Positions 1-8,775 of a stretch of DNA of 64,000 nucleotides are shown here, piece after piece. The stretch is from Allofustis seminis DSM 15817 (GTDB taxonomy: Bacteria; Bacillota; Bacilli; Lactobacillales; Carnobacteriaceae_A), in contig NZ_KB894081.1 in assembly GCF_000374325.1 (NCBI RefSeq), positions 62,001 through 126,000 of the forward strand. Direction: 5' to 3'. The notes under the pieces were generated by a model. That model worked only from the letters and a program-made list of their open reading frames with translations, was not told the origin of the DNA and did no database searches. The first letter of the stretch is position 1, and each line of letters starts with the position of its first letter. The translations under genes were made by a program, and so were the position numbers.

Positions 1-1
1 T

Positions 2-1450
2 GATGGATTTTTAAGATGGGGAATATCCATCGGACTTTTAGATTATGATACAGAAAAAGATACAGTCTCTATAACAAAACTAGGAGAAAAGTTTGTAAAA
101 TCTAATTCTGAAGACCCAGATAAAGAAATATTAATTTCAGCTTTTTTGTCATATCCACCAGCCGTAAGAATTTTAACTTTACTGGAAAATGGAGACCATC
201 TAACAAAATTTGAACTTGGTAAGCAATTAGGAGGACTTGGAGAAGCTGGTTTTACATCAATTCCTCAAGATTTATATATCCAAGCAATAGAATTAGCAGC
301 TGATAAAGACAAAGCAAGTATTCGTTCAAATACAGAAGGGTCAGCAGATAAGTATGCAAGAATGATTTCAGGCTGGCTATCTAAGGTTGGGCTTGTGCAA
401 AGAGTTACAAAAGAAGTATCAACAAAAATAGGTAATATTGAGTATAAAATTAATATAGGTCATTCATTTAGAATTACTTTACTGGGTATTAAAGAACTTA
501 AAAGAGCAAGGGGATTATCTTCATATCCAAAGACAGATAAAATAGTATATTGGCAAATGCTAGCTACTAAGGGTAAAGATAGAGATTATATTAGAAATAG
601 ACGTGGGCACATAATTAAAGCAATTAATAACAGAGAAAGAAATTTGGAAAATATAAAATCCTATTTATTAGAAAATGATATTAAAGAGAACATCACAACT
701 ATAGAAGATGAGCTTAAAGTCATTGAAGCTATTGGTCTATCACTAAAACATAGTAGAAATGGCTATGTGATAGATGACAATATAATAAAATTAGAAATAC
801 CTAGAACAAAAATTTCTAAGACAAATGTATTAGAACTAAAGGATAAAGTAAGAAATAAATTAAAATATGTTGACCACAGATATCTAGCTCTAATTGACTT
901 AGCTTATGACGGAACTGCAAATAGAGATTTTGAAATTCAAACAATCGATCTTTTAATAAATGAGCTTAAGTTTAAGGGTGTGCGTCTAGGAGAAAGCAGA
1001 AAGCCAGATGGAATTATATCTTATGATATAAATGGCGTAATCATTGATAACAAGTCTTACTCTACTGGATATAATTTACCTATTAATCAAGCAGATGAAA
1101 TGATTAGATATATCGAAGAAAATCAAACTAGAGATGAAAAAATAAATTCAAATAAATGGTGGGAAAGCTTTGATGAGAAGGTAAAAGACTTTAATTATTT
1201 ATTTGTATCATCTTTCTTTAAGGGAAACTTTAAAAACAATTTGAAGCATATAGCTAATAGAACTGGAGTAAATGGTGGAGCTATAAATGTAGAAAACTTA
1301 CTTTATTTTGCAGAAGAATTAAAATCTGGGAGACTATCTTATGTTGATTCATTTACGATGTATGATAATGATGAGATATATGTAGGTAGTTTTACGGATT
1401 ACAGTAATGTTAAAATTGCTGCTGAAGAAGAAAGTCATTATTCGATTTAA
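2..1450 (+). CDS. FokI-like type IIS restriction endonuclease, 5'-truncated by window edge
   Basis: The frame is open from base 2, so the N-terminus lies outside the window; about 482 residues are visible against about 580 for FokI. The middle resembles the FokI recognition region (YPPAVRILTLLE, GLVQ). The last 200 residues match the FokI cleavage domain closely: SRKPDG near base 1000, then VIIDNKSYSTGYNLP, NQADEMIRYIEENQTR and LFVSSFFKGNF. The PD-(D/E)xK residues are visible as the Asp of RKPD and the Asp and Lys of IDNK. FokI binds GGATG and cuts outside it as a dimer; the same site here is inference from overall similarity. A matching methyltransferase should lie just upstream. The next gene follows after 27 bases with its own ribosome site, so the restriction gene abuts another defence module. 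Confidence 0.9.
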   Translation, partial: DGFLRWGISIGLLDYDTEKDTVSITKLGEKFVKSNSEDPDKEILISAFLSYPPAVRILTLLENGDHLTKFELGKQLGGLGEAGFTSIPQDLYIQAIELAADKDKASIRSNTEGSADKYARMISGWLSKVGLVQRVTKEVSTKIGNIEYKINIGHSFRITLLGIKELKRARGLSSYPKTDKIVYWQMLATKGKDRDYIRNRRGHIIKAINNRERNLENIKSYLLENDIKENITTIEDELKVIEAIGLSLKHSRNGYVIDDNIIKLEIPRTKISKTNVLELKDKVRNKLKYVDHRYLALIDLAYDGTANRDFEIQTIDLLINELKFKGVRLGESRKPDGIISYDINGVIIDNKSYSTGYNLPINQADEMIRYIEENQTRDEKINSNKWWESFDEKVKDFNYLFVSSFFKGNFKNNLKHIANRTGVNGGAINVENLLYFAEELKSGRLSYVDSFTMYDNDEIYVGSFTDYSNVKIAAEEESHYSI

Positions 1451-1477
1451 TAAAGTTAAATATGGAAAGGAGGGTAT

Positions 1478-2506
1478 ATGAACTTAGAAGAATATTATAT
1501 GGCACTTCCTAAAGATTTATCTGGAAGCATAACAAAAAATAGATTCAGGATGGAATTATTATGGGGTGTAAGTAAAATTATTGATGCCCATAAAGAAAGT
1601 GAAGATTATTCGGTAATATTTGATTTTAAATGTGATATTGAATTACACAAAGAACAAGAGATGTTTTTTTATCAAATAAAAACAAGAAAATCTGGAAGTT
1701 TTAATGAAAATAATTTGTGCAAAATAAATAATAAAGAAAATAATTCTATTTTAGGCAAGTTATATGCTCTTTACTCTCCTAATCAAAATATAAAATTGGC
1801 TATAGTGTGTAATAAACCGCTTAAAATAAGAAAAAAAGATATTGATTTTTACGAAAAACGTTTTGGAGAAATTGACAAAGATGCAATTGATGAAATAAAA
1901 AATAAGTTGCGTATAGAATTAAACATAGAATCAGTAAATATAGATAATGTATTTTATATATTTGATGAGATGGATTTTCAACACCCTGAAGATGCAATTA
2001 AAGGTAAATTAATAAGTTCTTTTGAAGAAATAAAAAATGAAGAGCCACAAAATCCGAATGCACTTTATAGATTGGTTATGGACACGGTAAAACAGAAAGC
2101 GGCATATGAGTTAGATGTAAAGGATTATGAAGAAGTAAAAAAGAAAAAGGGAATTACTCGAACTGAGTTTGATAGAATGTTAGATTCTCATAAAAAAGAA
2201 TCGAAAAATGGGATTAATGAAACACAAAATTTTATCAATACATTGTCATTAAGAAGACAAAGAAAATATAATATTGCATTAAGTGATTTACTAGAAATTC
2301 AAAATACTGAGAGTTTACGTTTAATAAGGGTACAAATTTTTAATTATATTCGCGAAAATGAAGATTCATTTATTGATGAAGAAGATTATTTGAATAAAAT
2401 ATCTAGAGTCTTTAATAACGATTTTAATATTGAAATAACAAATGATATGAAAGACGTGCAATATTTAATAGTTTATTTTATTTATGCGACTGGAGGGGAA
2501 ATATAA
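1478..2506 (+). CDS. DUF4297 (Cap4/LmuA-like) nuclease-type defence protein
   Basis: A 342-residue protein. The N-terminal half looks like a DUF4297 domain, a PD-(D/E)xK nuclease found in Cap4 and in Lamassu LmuA: it opens with LPKDLSGSITKNRFRMELLW, has an acidic strand (IFDFKCDIEL), then the catalytic-type FYQIKTRKSG with the Q-x-K signature. The C-terminal half is helical and charged and I do not recognise it. The start ATG has a good AAAGGAGGG site. Its stop overlaps the start of the next gene (TAATG), so the two are translationally coupled. A DUF4297 nuclease next to an SMC-like ATPase is the core of some Lamassu anti-phage systems. That assignment is inference; an ABC-three-component type system is the main alternative. 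Confidence 0.7.
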   Translation: MNLEEYYMALPKDLSGSITKNRFRMELLWGVSKIIDAHKESEDYSVIFDFKCDIELHKEQEMFFYQIKTRKSGSFNENNLCKINNKENNSILGKLYALYSPNQNIKLAIVCNKPLKIRKKDIDFYEKRFGEIDKDAIDEIKNKLRIELNIESVNIDNVFYIFDEMDFQHPEDAIKGKLISSFEEIKNEEPQNPNALYRLVMDTVKQKAAYELDVKDYEEVKKKKGITRTEFDRMLDSHKKESKNGINETQNFINTLSLRRQRKYNIALSDLLEIQNTESLRLIRVQIFNYIRENEDSFIDEEDYLNKISRVFNNDFNIEITNDMKDVQYLIVYFIYATGGEI

Positions 2507-4188
2507 TGAATTTAACTTTTGATCAAATATACATATTTGATATAAATAAAGAAGAAGCATATACACAAACTTTTTACAAAGGATTAAATATCATTACTTC
2601 CAGTGAAGTTGACGGAACTGACAGAGGAAAGTCCGTGTTGCTTAGAAGTTTATATCATTCTTTAGGAGCTGAAGCGAACTTTGATTCAAAATGGAATGAA
2701 AAAGATAAAGTATATATCCTTAAATTTAGTGTAGATGATAATAAGTATTCAATTTATAGATCTAAAAGATTGTTTAAAATATTTGATGATGAAAATCAAT
2801 TGATCTTCAAGACAATTCACAGATCTGAATTAGCAAAATTTATGGGGGAATTATTTGGTTTTACTATTTTTTTACCAAATAAGAATACAAAACAATTAGA
2901 AGTTGCACCTCCCGTGTATAGTTTCATTTTAAATTATTTGGATCAAGATAAATACGAAGGAACTAAATTCAGTTCTTTTAATAATCTTGCTCAATATAGC
3001 AATTTTAAAATAAATGTAATATACACGCACTTAGGTATATATAATAAAGATTACTTTGAACTAATTAAGCAAAAGGAAGAAATAGAAAGTAAAATTAAAA
3101 TCACTAAAGAAGAGATACAGGAATTAGATAAGTTAAAGAATAGAACTCTAGCAATGCTTAAGGGATTTTCTTGTCCAGAAACTAGTAGTGCTCTAGAAAA
3201 TGAATTAAAAATAGAATCGAAAGAGTATTCACTATTAATGAATAAAATGAGTGAAATTAGAAATAAACTTGTGGAACTAAGAAATCAATTAGAGGAACAA
3301 AAAATTGCCCTGAATCAGATTGATAAATTTGCAAAAAAACAAGAAAAAGAAATTAAAAATATTTTATTAACACATATATGTCCAGAGTGCCACACTATTT
3401 TAAACGATACTATAAATATAAGGAGCAAGAGATACAACAATGTTGATAACGCGATAGATTTAAAAGATACAATTAATGTAGAAAGCATTAAAATCAAAGA
3501 AGAAATTGAAAAATATGAAAAAGATTATTCTGAGTTGGCGGCTCACTTGAAAGAACATAATGAAAAAATATCTAGTAATAGAAAGGAAATCAATAACTAT
3601 ATAAAATTTAAAGGACTAAATGACTTAATAGATAAAATAAATAAGGATCTATTATTTAATAATGGCATGGTCTTACAAGCACAAGATGATATTAAACCTA
3701 TAAAAAAAGAAATAAAAGAAATTAGTCAAAGGATTAAATCTGTTGACGAAGATTATTATTATTTAATCGATAAATTGAAAAATAGATTTAATTTAAATGA
3801 ATTAGATGATACAAGCTATCAGAATTTATCTAAAAATTTTTGTGCTAGTGGTAGTAACAAACCTTTATCAACTGTTATATGGTATCTAACACTTAATGAT
3901 TTAAAACAAAAGTACAATTTTAAAGAAATTGAATTTCCAATGGTGTTTGATAGTCCAAATAATGTTGAAACCGATCAAGAGAAAAAGATAGCTTTAATTA
4001 AATTTATTTTAGAATCATCAAATAAATTCAATCAGATGATAATATCATCTATAGGGTTTTCTAAAAATGAATATGAAATAGATTCTGAAGTTCATATTAA
4101 GATTTTAGACAATGATAAATATCATCTGTTAAATGAGCCTGACTATATTCAAAACTATGAAATTTTGAAATATATGAATGATGCATAA
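2506..4188 (+). CDS. SMC/Rad50-like ATPase, probable partner of the DUF4297 nuclease
   Basis: A 560-residue protein with Rad50/SMC layout. An N-terminal ATPase half has a variant Walker A (DGTDRGKS, residues 36-43). Long coiled coil follows (about 185-285 and 315-430), interrupted by a zinc-hook-like CPECH at residues 292-296. The C-terminal half carries a signature-like SGSNKPLST and a Walker B-like FPMVFDSPNN. The P-loop keeps GKS but lacks the usual Gly-x-Gly. In Lamassu, LmuB senses aberrant DNA ends and releases the LmuA nuclease; the order nuclease-then-SMC with one-base overlap fits that model. No third (LmuC-like) gene follows: the next gene converges from the minus strand eight bases away. 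The SMC-like fold is clear; the named system is inference. Confidence 0.75.
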   Translation: MNLTFDQIYIFDINKEEAYTQTFYKGLNIITSSEVDGTDRGKSVLLRSLYHSLGAEANFDSKWNEKDKVYILKFSVDDNKYSIYRSKRLFKIFDDENQLIFKTIHRSELAKFMGELFGFTIFLPNKNTKQLEVAPPVYSFILNYLDQDKYEGTKFSSFNNLAQYSNFKINVIYTHLGIYNKDYFELIKQKEEIESKIKITKEEIQELDKLKNRTLAMLKGFSCPETSSALENELKIESKEYSLLMNKMSEIRNKLVELRNQLEEQKIALNQIDKFAKKQEKEIKNILLTHICPECHTILNDTINIRSKRYNNVDNAIDLKDTINVESIKIKEEIEKYEKDYSELAAHLKEHNEKISSNRKEINNYIKFKGLNDLIDKINKDLLFNNGMVLQAQDDIKPIKKEIKEISQRIKSVDEDYYYLIDKLKNRFNLNELDDTSYQNLSKNFCASGSNKPLSTVIWYLTLNDLKQKYNFKEIEFPMVFDSPNNVETDQEKKIALIKFILESSNKFNQMIISSIGFSKNEYEIDSEVHIKILDNDKYHLLNEPDYIQNYEILKYMNDA

Positions 4189-4196
4189 AAATGCAG

Positions 4197-5191
4197 TCAC
4201 CTCTCTACTTCCTTCCCATAGTAATTTTCATAGTTTTTCCTATATTGAACAAGGTCAGAAAATTGTTCTTTATTTAAAGAATACTCTTGCATAAGGGTGT
4301 TCTTTTTTTCTTGCAATTCATCGAGTTTCGTTAATATTTCTTTTGTGTTTGGTAGTTTTTTATAATTTTCTAAGATCTCTTTAGCGGCTATTTTATAGAC
4401 GGAAAGTTCGCTATAATACTCATCTGCAAATTGCTTATCATTAGGATTTTTCTTGTGGTATTTATAGATTTCACGATACTTATTTATAGTATTTATATTT
4501 TCCATATTTTGGGATAAACTCTTCATTTCAGTTTCAATTTTCTTTATTTTATCTAACAGATCTTGCCTATCATCGGCAGATTTTTTGATTAGCTCATCGA
4601 GTTGAGTAATTGAATTAATTCCTTGTTCTCTTAATTTAATTATTGAATCTGCCATTGTTTTGATATTATGTTTTCTTGCCCAAACTTCATAGCCTTTAGA
4701 GGATTGAGCTTTTTTATTAGTAGATATATCAATAACATTTCCTACTCGCTTTTTAATAGGATTAGCTTTATTTTTAATTGCTAGATCTATTCGTTCTTTG
4801 ATTTTTTCTTCAGTGTAATCGTCTCCGATAGTCTTCGATCTTGTAAATCTTTGCTTATCTTTATGACGAAAAGCAATGTGTTTACCAAACTTAATTTCAT
4901 AATCAAGATCCTTCATATTTTCTAAAAACTCTTCCCACGGTTTAGACTTATTAATCATTCTATCTATATCAAATTGTAGTTTAGATTTCCAGGAATTTCC
5001 TTTCTTGTTTTGGTCATATTCATACCAGGATTTACCCGCAGTTTTATATTTTCTTTTGTAAGCTTCATAATATTTATCAATGACTGAAAGCTTATTTTCT
5101 TTACATAATTCGTCACTTTGATACCTGATTTTATGGTAAGTTTTTCTGTTGGATTGGTAGCATTTACCAGTCGTGTAATTAACATTATTAA
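4197..5191 (-). CDS. Relaxase, 3' exon (C-terminal part) after the group II intron
   Basis: This is the downstream exon of a conjugative-element relaxase. Read from base 5191 it starts with TT, which joins the last T of exon 1 to make FNNVNYTTGKCYQSN, the usual continuation after the His motif in this family. It goes on with the conserved segment YHKIRYQSDELCKENKLSVI and a lysine-rich coiled C-terminus. Spliced exons (337 + 995 nt) give 443 codons plus stop with no frame break. The gene converges on the SMC gene. Without splicing the relaxase would be cut just after its metal-binding histidines, so function depends on the intron. An unspliced start codon at 5204 would be spurious. Confidence 0.85.
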
Positions 5192-5197
5192 GTAGGC

Positions 5198-5287
5198 TAA
5201 GCACCTAACGCCTTACATTATTTCTAATGTAGGTTTTTAGATACTCGCCCCCAAACCGTACGTACACCTCTCGATGTATACGGCTTT
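5198..5287 (-). ncRNA. Group II intron domains V and VI
   Basis: On the minus strand, AGCCGTATACAT-CGAGAGG-TGTACGTACGGTTT (bases 5287 to 5253) folds as the 34-nt catalytic domain V, with the AGC triad and a GAGA-type tetraloop. Just downstream, CCTACATT and AATGTAAGG form a domain VI helix with an unpaired A, the expected branch point. The 3' splice site follows about 20 nt later, a slightly long tail. Confidence 0.85.
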
Positions 5288-5291
5288 CCAT

Positions 5292-7169
5292 TTATTCTTC
5301 ATTTGAGTTATTAATTTTTCCAAAACATTCATTACAAATTACTAGAGTTTTTCTATTAATGCTTTTCATAAAAATATGCCAAGCGTATTCATCAGTTAAG
5401 TCTTTAAGCTTTTTTACTTGATACACTTTTAGATTATTAGTTTCTTTCCCGCACCATTCACACTTATTATTTTTTAATCTTAAACCTAGTGTTGGTTTCT
5501 TAAGATAGAATTTTTGCTTATGAATCATATCAGCATTATCACATTGGGGAAATTCTTTTCTAGCCAAGCTGTCTTTCCAAAGTAAACGAGTTTTGTTATT
5601 ACCATTTTTATCTGTATAACTTATACCAAAATCTTTATCAGTGCGGTATCTAGTTATAATATCCGTTACCTTTGTCCTATATTTGCAAGCCAATGTTTTA
5701 TACAGACTGTATTCCATAATGTATCTAAACTTATGGAGTTTTGAAGAATTATTTGCGAGTCTGTAGTAGTTACAGAATCCTCTAATTTCTCCGTTATATT
5801 GCTCTAATATGCTTAAGTCTGTTCTTGATGTTAGTTTAGTTCTTTCTTTAGGAAACCATACTTCTTTTCCATTTAGATTTTTAATTCTTAATGCTCCAAG
5901 CTCTACTAGCTTATTTTGTATTGTTGAAGTTGATAGTTCAAGTCTTACATTACCACCAAAGTTTCTTGCTTTTATACCTGCTTTTGTCCTCTTTGTATGA
6001 TTACTTCTAGGAGTTATTCTGATATCAAAACCTAGGAACTTGGCTCTATCTGTTGATTTTGTTACTAGTGTTTTTTCATCAGATAGTTCGAGGTTTAATT
6101 CTGATTTGATAAATTGACCAATGTCTTGTTTTACCTTTTCAGCATCTGCCTTAGAACCGATAATGCCAATAATGAAATCATCAGCATATCTAACATACTG
6201 TATTCTCTTGAAGTTTTTATCCATAGGATTTAAGCAAGGTATATTGAAATATCTTTTGTTTATCTCTTCAATTTCTGATTTAATATCATCTATTTCAATT
6301 TTATTAGTTGTCTTGCTTAACTTATTTTCAAGTCTTTTTCTTCTATCATAAAGAGCTTTATATTCCTTATTTTGCTTTCTTTTATTACCTTTATCAAAGC
6401 TTTCCTTGTAACTTTGCATATACTTGTCAAACTTATCCAAGTAAATATTTGAAAGTATGGGACTTATTATTGACCCTTGTGGCATTCCACTGTAGGTGTT
6501 GTGATATTGGTTTTGTTCCATGTATCCAGCTTTAAGAAACTTTCTTATTAATCTTAGGAATCTTTCATCGTCAATACGCTTGGATAGAATGTCTATCATA
6601 ATGTTATGGTCTATATTGTCAAAGAAACCTTTAATGTCTCCTTCAACGAACCATTTACATCTTACAAATCTATTTTGAATTTGTCTTAAAGCGGTATGAC
6701 AACTTCTATTATCTCTAAAGCCATGAGATGTGTCCTCAAAGCTTTCATCATAGATGGAATTTAATAACATTCTACATACTTCCTGTACTAATTTATCATC
6801 AATACTTGGTATGCCTAATGGTCTTAATTTCCTGTTTTTCTTTGGAATATATACTCTTTTTGTTGGTGTGGGTGAGTAACTTTCATTTTTTAGTGAATCA
6901 ATGATTTTGTTAATTCTTTCTAAGCTCATTGCACTTATTGTTTGATTATCTACACCTTTGGTCATATTTCCTGCGTTAGCATAAATATTTTGGTATGCTT
7001 GTAAGAACAGGTCTATGTTGTAAAGGTTACGATACAATCTTTTGTAAGTGTAGTTTTCATCTTTTGAATGTTTTCTCAAACTAATCAATACATTGTTGGG
7101 ATTTCTCATAGTGCCTCTCGCACCTTCCTTTCCTCTGAATTGAATGAATAAACTGCCTTCCTTCACCAT
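5292..7169 (-). CDS. Group II intron-encoded protein (reverse transcriptase/maturase)
   Basis: A 625-residue LtrA-like protein. RT motifs are present in order: PLGIPSIDDKLVQE (117-130), GDIKGFFDNIDH (177-188), MPQGSIISPILSNIY (229-243) and the catalytic YADD at 328-331. A maturase X region follows with the PLR-type segment. The C-terminus is a Cys4 HNH-like module (CEWCG...CNECF, about 560-620), but the catalytic histidine pair normally found after the first Cys pair is replaced by YQ (KVYQVKKLKDL) and the last His is Asn. The RT and maturase look intact, while DNA second-strand cleavage may be lost. The start could be the given Met or the internal MRNPNN at residue 21. Confidence 0.93.
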   Translation of the reverse strand: MVKEGSLFIQFRGKEGARGTMRNPNNVLISLRKHSKDENYTYKRLYRNLYNIDLFLQAYQNIYANAGNMTKGVDNQTISAMSLERINKIIDSLKNESYSPTPTKRVYIPKKNRKLRPLGIPSIDDKLVQEVCRMLLNSIYDESFEDTSHGFRDNRSCHTALRQIQNRFVRCKWFVEGDIKGFFDNIDHNIMIDILSKRIDDERFLRLIRKFLKAGYMEQNQYHNTYSGMPQGSIISPILSNIYLDKFDKYMQSYKESFDKGNKRKQNKEYKALYDRRKRLENKLSKTTNKIEIDDIKSEIEEINKRYFNIPCLNPMDKNFKRIQYVRYADDFIIGIIGSKADAEKVKQDIGQFIKSELNLELSDEKTLVTKSTDRAKFLGFDIRITPRSNHTKRTKAGIKARNFGGNVRLELSTSTIQNKLVELGALRIKNLNGKEVWFPKERTKLTSRTDLSILEQYNGEIRGFCNYYRLANNSSKLHKFRYIMEYSLYKTLACKYRTKVTDIITRYRTDKDFGISYTDKNGNNKTRLLWKDSLARKEFPQCDNADMIHKQKFYLKKPTLGLRLKNNKCEWCGKETNNLKVYQVKKLKDLTDEYAWHIFMKSINRKTLVICNECFGKINNSNEE

Positions 7170-7668
7170 GCGAGAGTCATTATCTCTCTCGGATTACTAC
7201 GAAGGCTCCGTTACCATATCAGATATTCAGGCTCTTAAAAACCATAGCATTTTATCGCTTTCTGACTTAGGTAATCTCCATTTAGTATCGAAGTAAAAAG
7301 CGGACGTTGATTGTCGGATATGCTTTTCGTCCTTTCATGCTTATGCAAGCGGATTGAGTGTAAAGTTTTGCCTATTGCATTAATCTTCGCTACATAGGTA
7401 CACTCAACATAACGTATATAGATATCTTTCGTTATGACCACCACAAATGTTCCTCGGACTGGCATTCAATCAGTTTAGACTTTATCCTTATATCAACTTT
7501 AGGTCTCGCCATTCAGTCGTGGAATGATATCTATCCAACTTATGACTTTAATAACGTGCTAATGTCCTCTTTGGATTTCTCCTCTAAGTTAGTTATTGAC
7601 CTTAGATATTAAAACTACTATTCTACCATTTTGCTAAAATGGATTTACTTCGTACCTTATGGACGCAC

Positions 7669-8005
7669 AAATAATATGGTTATGGATATGCCCTCTATCT
7701 ACATGAGTTGCAAGTACAAACTCATAATCTTCTTTTAAAATTTTCTTACATAATTCCATTCCAATTTCGTGAGCTTTTATAGGATCAACCTCTCCTGGTA
7801 GAAAAGATTGGATTAAATGCCTAGCTAAAACTGTACCTTTAGTATCATTGTCTTCTCGTGTTTTCATAAATTGAATATGGGCAGTAGATGAGTGACATTT
7901 GAATGAAGATACTAAGATTTTTTCATCAGTTTTTTCACTCTTGGTAATGTAATCTATTGCCAAATTTAGAGTTGACTTTATAGGATGTATTTTTGTAATT
8001 GCCAT
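7669..8005 (-). CDS. Relaxase, 5' exon (N-terminal catalytic part)
   Basis: This exon encodes the N-terminal half of a MobP-type relaxase: MAITKIHPIKSTLNLAIDYI at the start, then SFKC, and THVDRGHIHNHII at the exon border, the HxHxH-like metal-binding triad. Relaxases of this class nick oriT of conjugative elements. I chose ATG at 8005 (MAITKIHPI is the family's usual beginning); GTG at 8014 is in frame and possible. The start lies directly behind the mobC stop, so the two are coupled. The intron follows the first base of the Phe codon. Confidence 0.85.
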
Positions 8006-8006
8006 A

Positions 8007-8363
8007 TTAGTCACCAGAACTTTCTTTTGATTTATTAAGAAGTAGGGAATGAATCTGCCATATTTCTTTTGATAATTTTTCTATCTGCTTATTCATAGAC
8101 TCAATTTCATTTTTGTATATAACACCAGTTGTATTAGTAGCTTTTGCAATCTGGTTTATATTATTTGTTGCATTTGAAAGTAGCCATTGTAGGTTTCTAA
8201 ATGGTTCTAAATCTACTACATAAATTTCTTTTTCTAATACGCATTTCCTCAAAAAGTGGGACATTGTTTTACAATTTGCAAGTTTCATTTTCTTTTCAAA
8301 AGTTTCTTTTTCTTCATCTGTTAAATATATTTTTAATTGATTATTTCTTTTTCTATTATCCAT
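8007..8363 (-). CDS. MobC-like relaxosome accessory protein
   Basis: A 118-residue basic protein that opens with a ribbon-helix-helix-like stretch (NNQLKIYLTDEEKETFEKKM) and contains SNATNNINQIAKATN, the hallmark of plasmid-mobilization MobC proteins. These bind near oriT and help the relaxase melt the nick site. I chose the ATG at 8363 because AAGGAG lies eight bases upstream; a longer frame to 8486 has no such site. It sits directly upstream of the relaxase, the usual mobC-relaxase order. Confidence 0.82.
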   Translation of the reverse strand: MDNRKRNNQLKIYLTDEEKETFEKKMKLANCKTMSHFLRKCVLEKEIYVVDLEPFRNLQWLLSNATNNINQIAKATNTTGVIYKNEIESMNKQIEKLSKEIWQIHSLLLNKSKESSGD

Positions 8364-8500
8364 AGTATATCTCCTTATCATAAAATATTGGGGTCTTAGG
8401 GTTCTCCCTAACAAGGTAAAATTGATAAAAAAAGAAGCAGTCCATAAAGGTTCTGCTTCATCAATTTTTCGTGAGTGGGTACTCACTTACTGTGCTTGCT

Positions 8501-8775
8501 CATATACTAATAGTATAAGAACAGCTTTAAGCATAGTTCTTAAAAATGAACCTAATCATCTATGATAAAATTATAGATATTAGGGATGAAATGGGATTGT
8601 TTTATGTGCTTGCTGGGTTTCCAATTTAGGAATTACTCATTTAGTAGACTCCACCCTCATTCCATTGCCTTTCATCTTTTCGGTTGGTTAGGTTCATTTA
8701 TTGATTACCTGTATAACTCGTGAGCCTGTTGTGGTTTTGGATTAACAGGGCATCCAAAATTATAGGAGGTATATT
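8501..8775 (+). ncRNA. Probable IS110 left-end non-coding region with bridge RNA
   Basis: These 275 bases between the element's apparent left edge and the transposase have no ORF. Elements of the IS110 group encode their bridge RNA here. The ten bases just outside the left edge (8491-8500, TGTGCTTGCT) recur inside the region at 8605-8614, as expected for a left target guide. The repeat sits inside a possible stem (GATGAAA at 8585 with TTTCATC near 8670). I could not assign the right guide or the donor loop. Confidence 0.5.

Larger units (their letters stand above)
5192..7668 (-). mobile_element. Group II intron inserted in the relaxase gene
   Basis: The intron starts with GTGCG (minus strand, base 7668) and ends with CCTAC (base 5192), matching the GUGYG...AY borders of bacterial group II introns. 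It encodes a maturase-reverse transcriptase (5292-7169), and a canonical domain V lies just 3' of it. About 500 bases of 5' ribozyme DNA lie between 7169 and 7668. Removing exactly this interval restores the relaxase frame (...HIHNHIIFNNVNY...), strong support for both splice sites. The insertion is immediately after the HxHNH metal-binding motif codons, a conserved sequence and a common kind of intron target. Confidence 0.92.

Noticed and set aside
7235-7465. A 76-codon minus-strand ORF
   Set aside because: It lies in the 5' ribozyme part of the group II intron, where structured RNA is expected.
8531-8536. GCATAG as the right target guide pairing with CTATGC at 10103
   Set aside because: It lies before the left guide, whereas the known order in IS110 bridge RNA is left guide then right guide; six bases are too few in this AT-rich DNA.
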